From assembly GCA_018829445.1 (NCBI GenBank), contig JAHJTV010000061.1, positions 1 through 64,000 of the forward strand: a stretch of 64,000 bases of DNA, given 5' to 3'. The position numbers and the translations under genes were made by a program. Source of the stretch: a bacterium. Lineage in GTDB: Bacteria > SAR324 > XYD2-FULL-50-16. Every line of letters begins with the position of its first letter. Within the stretch, counting starts at the first letter, position 1. The notes below the pieces were generated by a model that searched no databases, was not told the DNA's origin, and saw only the letters and a program-made list of their open reading frames with translations. Shown here piece after piece: positions 63,354-64,000 of the stretch.

Positions 63354-64000
63354 TTATAAGGGTTTCCCGGTTGATTTTGAGATTTTCACCAGATACCAGA
63401 CCAATCCAACAATCAAAACAAAGAACAACAGCAATGCAGGCAAAAACAATCTGCTCTGTGAGACCGGAATTCCTTTAATCACTATTGGCACAGTTTCTTT
63501 GTTGACGGTCAATTTAAGGATTTGCGAAAAGAATTCCCGATCACCCACCTTTTTCCTCTCAGATAATACACTCCCGCTATCGAGCAGGGAATCATCAACA
63601 TAAATTTCAAGCGATTTGTCAGGTGTGGTAAATTCTACCTCTCTTATTGAATAACTCAATTGGTGTTCCAAACTGATTTCTCCGTTATCCACAGGGACAT
63701 CGTAACTGAAAATCACCTCATGATTTCCTTCCGGAATTGAAAATTCAATGGCAATTTCCCCCTGTTTGCTACTGACATTCATCCCTTTATCCCTGTTTAA
63801 CAGAGTAACGTTAAGAGCATTAACGGGTATCTTTTTTCTGAACGGAATTTTTCTTGCATTGACCACAGAGCCGGAACCATTTTCGATAAAAATCAAATTA
63901 GTGATGTGAACGGCCTCGTTTATGCTTTCGATAATAACAACCTCTTTAACAAAAGTGATGTTTTCCAGGCCTTCGATTATGGCGGGAATGGACAAATCAA
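63354..64000 (-). CDS. hypothetical membrane-anchored protein, partial (5' end outside window)
   Basis: The frame remains open to the right edge: an upstream GAT codon precedes the TTG at 63995, so that TTG is probably not the real start and the N-terminus is missing. About 215 codons are seen. Most are a beta-rich extracytoplasmic region (IPFRKKIPVNALNVTLLN, EGNHEVIFSYDVPVDNGE). One C-terminal membrane helix (LFLPALLLFFVLIVGLVWYL) and a basic tail (VKISKSTGKPL) follow, the mark of a tail-anchored or type I membrane protein. I do not recognise the family. Confidence 0.6.
   Translation of the reverse strand, partial: DLSIPAIIEGLENITFVKEVVIIESINEAVHITNLIFIENGSGSVVNARKIPFRKKIPVNALNVTLLNRDKGMNVSSKQGEIAIEFSIPEGNHEVIFSYDVPVDNGEISLEHQLSYSIREVEFTTPDKSLEIYVDDSLLDSGSVLSERKKVGDREFFSQILKLTVNKETVPIVIKGIPVSQSRLFLPALLLFFVLIVGLVWYLVKISKSTGKPL

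Overview
The window carries genes of a Gram-negative, flagellated, AT-leaning bacterium that lives on dissimilatory sulfur metabolism. Lipid A genes (lpxA, lpxB), fabZ, an OmpH/Skp chaperone and outer-membrane-type proteins show the Gram-negative envelope. A flagellin with a sigma-28 promoter shows motility. DsrAB, DsrC, DsrD, DsrMKJOP, AprBA, QmoABC and Sat together resemble uncultured Desulfobacterota-type (former Deltaproteobacteria) lineages. The exact phylum cannot be fixed from the sequence alone.

Left edge (1-2.1 kb): a flagellin gene runs off the window and has a near-consensus sigma-28 promoter; a small unknown gene lies upstream of it.

Sulfur/carbon island (2.1-27.9 kb): about 21 genes lie on the minus strand. 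In transcription order they are aprB-aprA, qmoABC-sat, ppaC (Mn-type pyrophosphatase), aclB-aclA (ATP-citrate lyase), dsrC, dsrA-dsrB-dsrD-IscA/DsrR-like-dsrL, and an RsbRD_N-domain gene followed by dsrMKJOP. Hairpins, several of them clear intrinsic terminators, cut the island into modules. The first module (aprBA) has a strong sigma-70-type promoter. The set is complete for sulfate to sulfide: Sat activates sulfate, PpaC removes pyrophosphate, AprBA with QmoABC reduces APS to sulfite, and DsrAB with DsrC and DsrMKJOP takes sulfite to sulfide. DsrD and the adjacent pyrophosphatase point to reduction. The DsrL-like NAD(P)H oxidoreductase is better known from sulfur oxidisers. ATP-citrate lyase inside the island ties it to either a reverse TCA cycle or acetate oxidation through a citrate-lyase TCA cycle.

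Middle (28-43.6 kb): housekeeping and accessory genes follow. They are a YkgJ-type Cys-cluster protein, RbgA GTPase, a Crp/Fnr regulator, TlyA methyltransferase, TrkA-TrkH potassium uptake, PlsB acyltransferase, an EcsC protein, a family-9 glycosyltransferase, two paralogous barrel-like exported proteins, a REP-like repeat cluster and a FecR-domain protein.

Right (43.6-64 kb): priA, a cyclic-nucleotide-binding protein with a membrane TPR protein that appears to lack an AUG start, tgt, a DUF971-Mrp pair, MogA/MoaB, LRR and TPR proteins, a large DUF4912-GH57 protein, a DUF2953-GerW/YtfJ pair, TraB/PrgY, the envelope cluster ompH-fabZ-lpxA-lpxB, a CPBP-family membrane protein and a partial membrane-anchored protein. 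No rRNA, tRNA, CRISPR array or intact insertion sequence was recognised.
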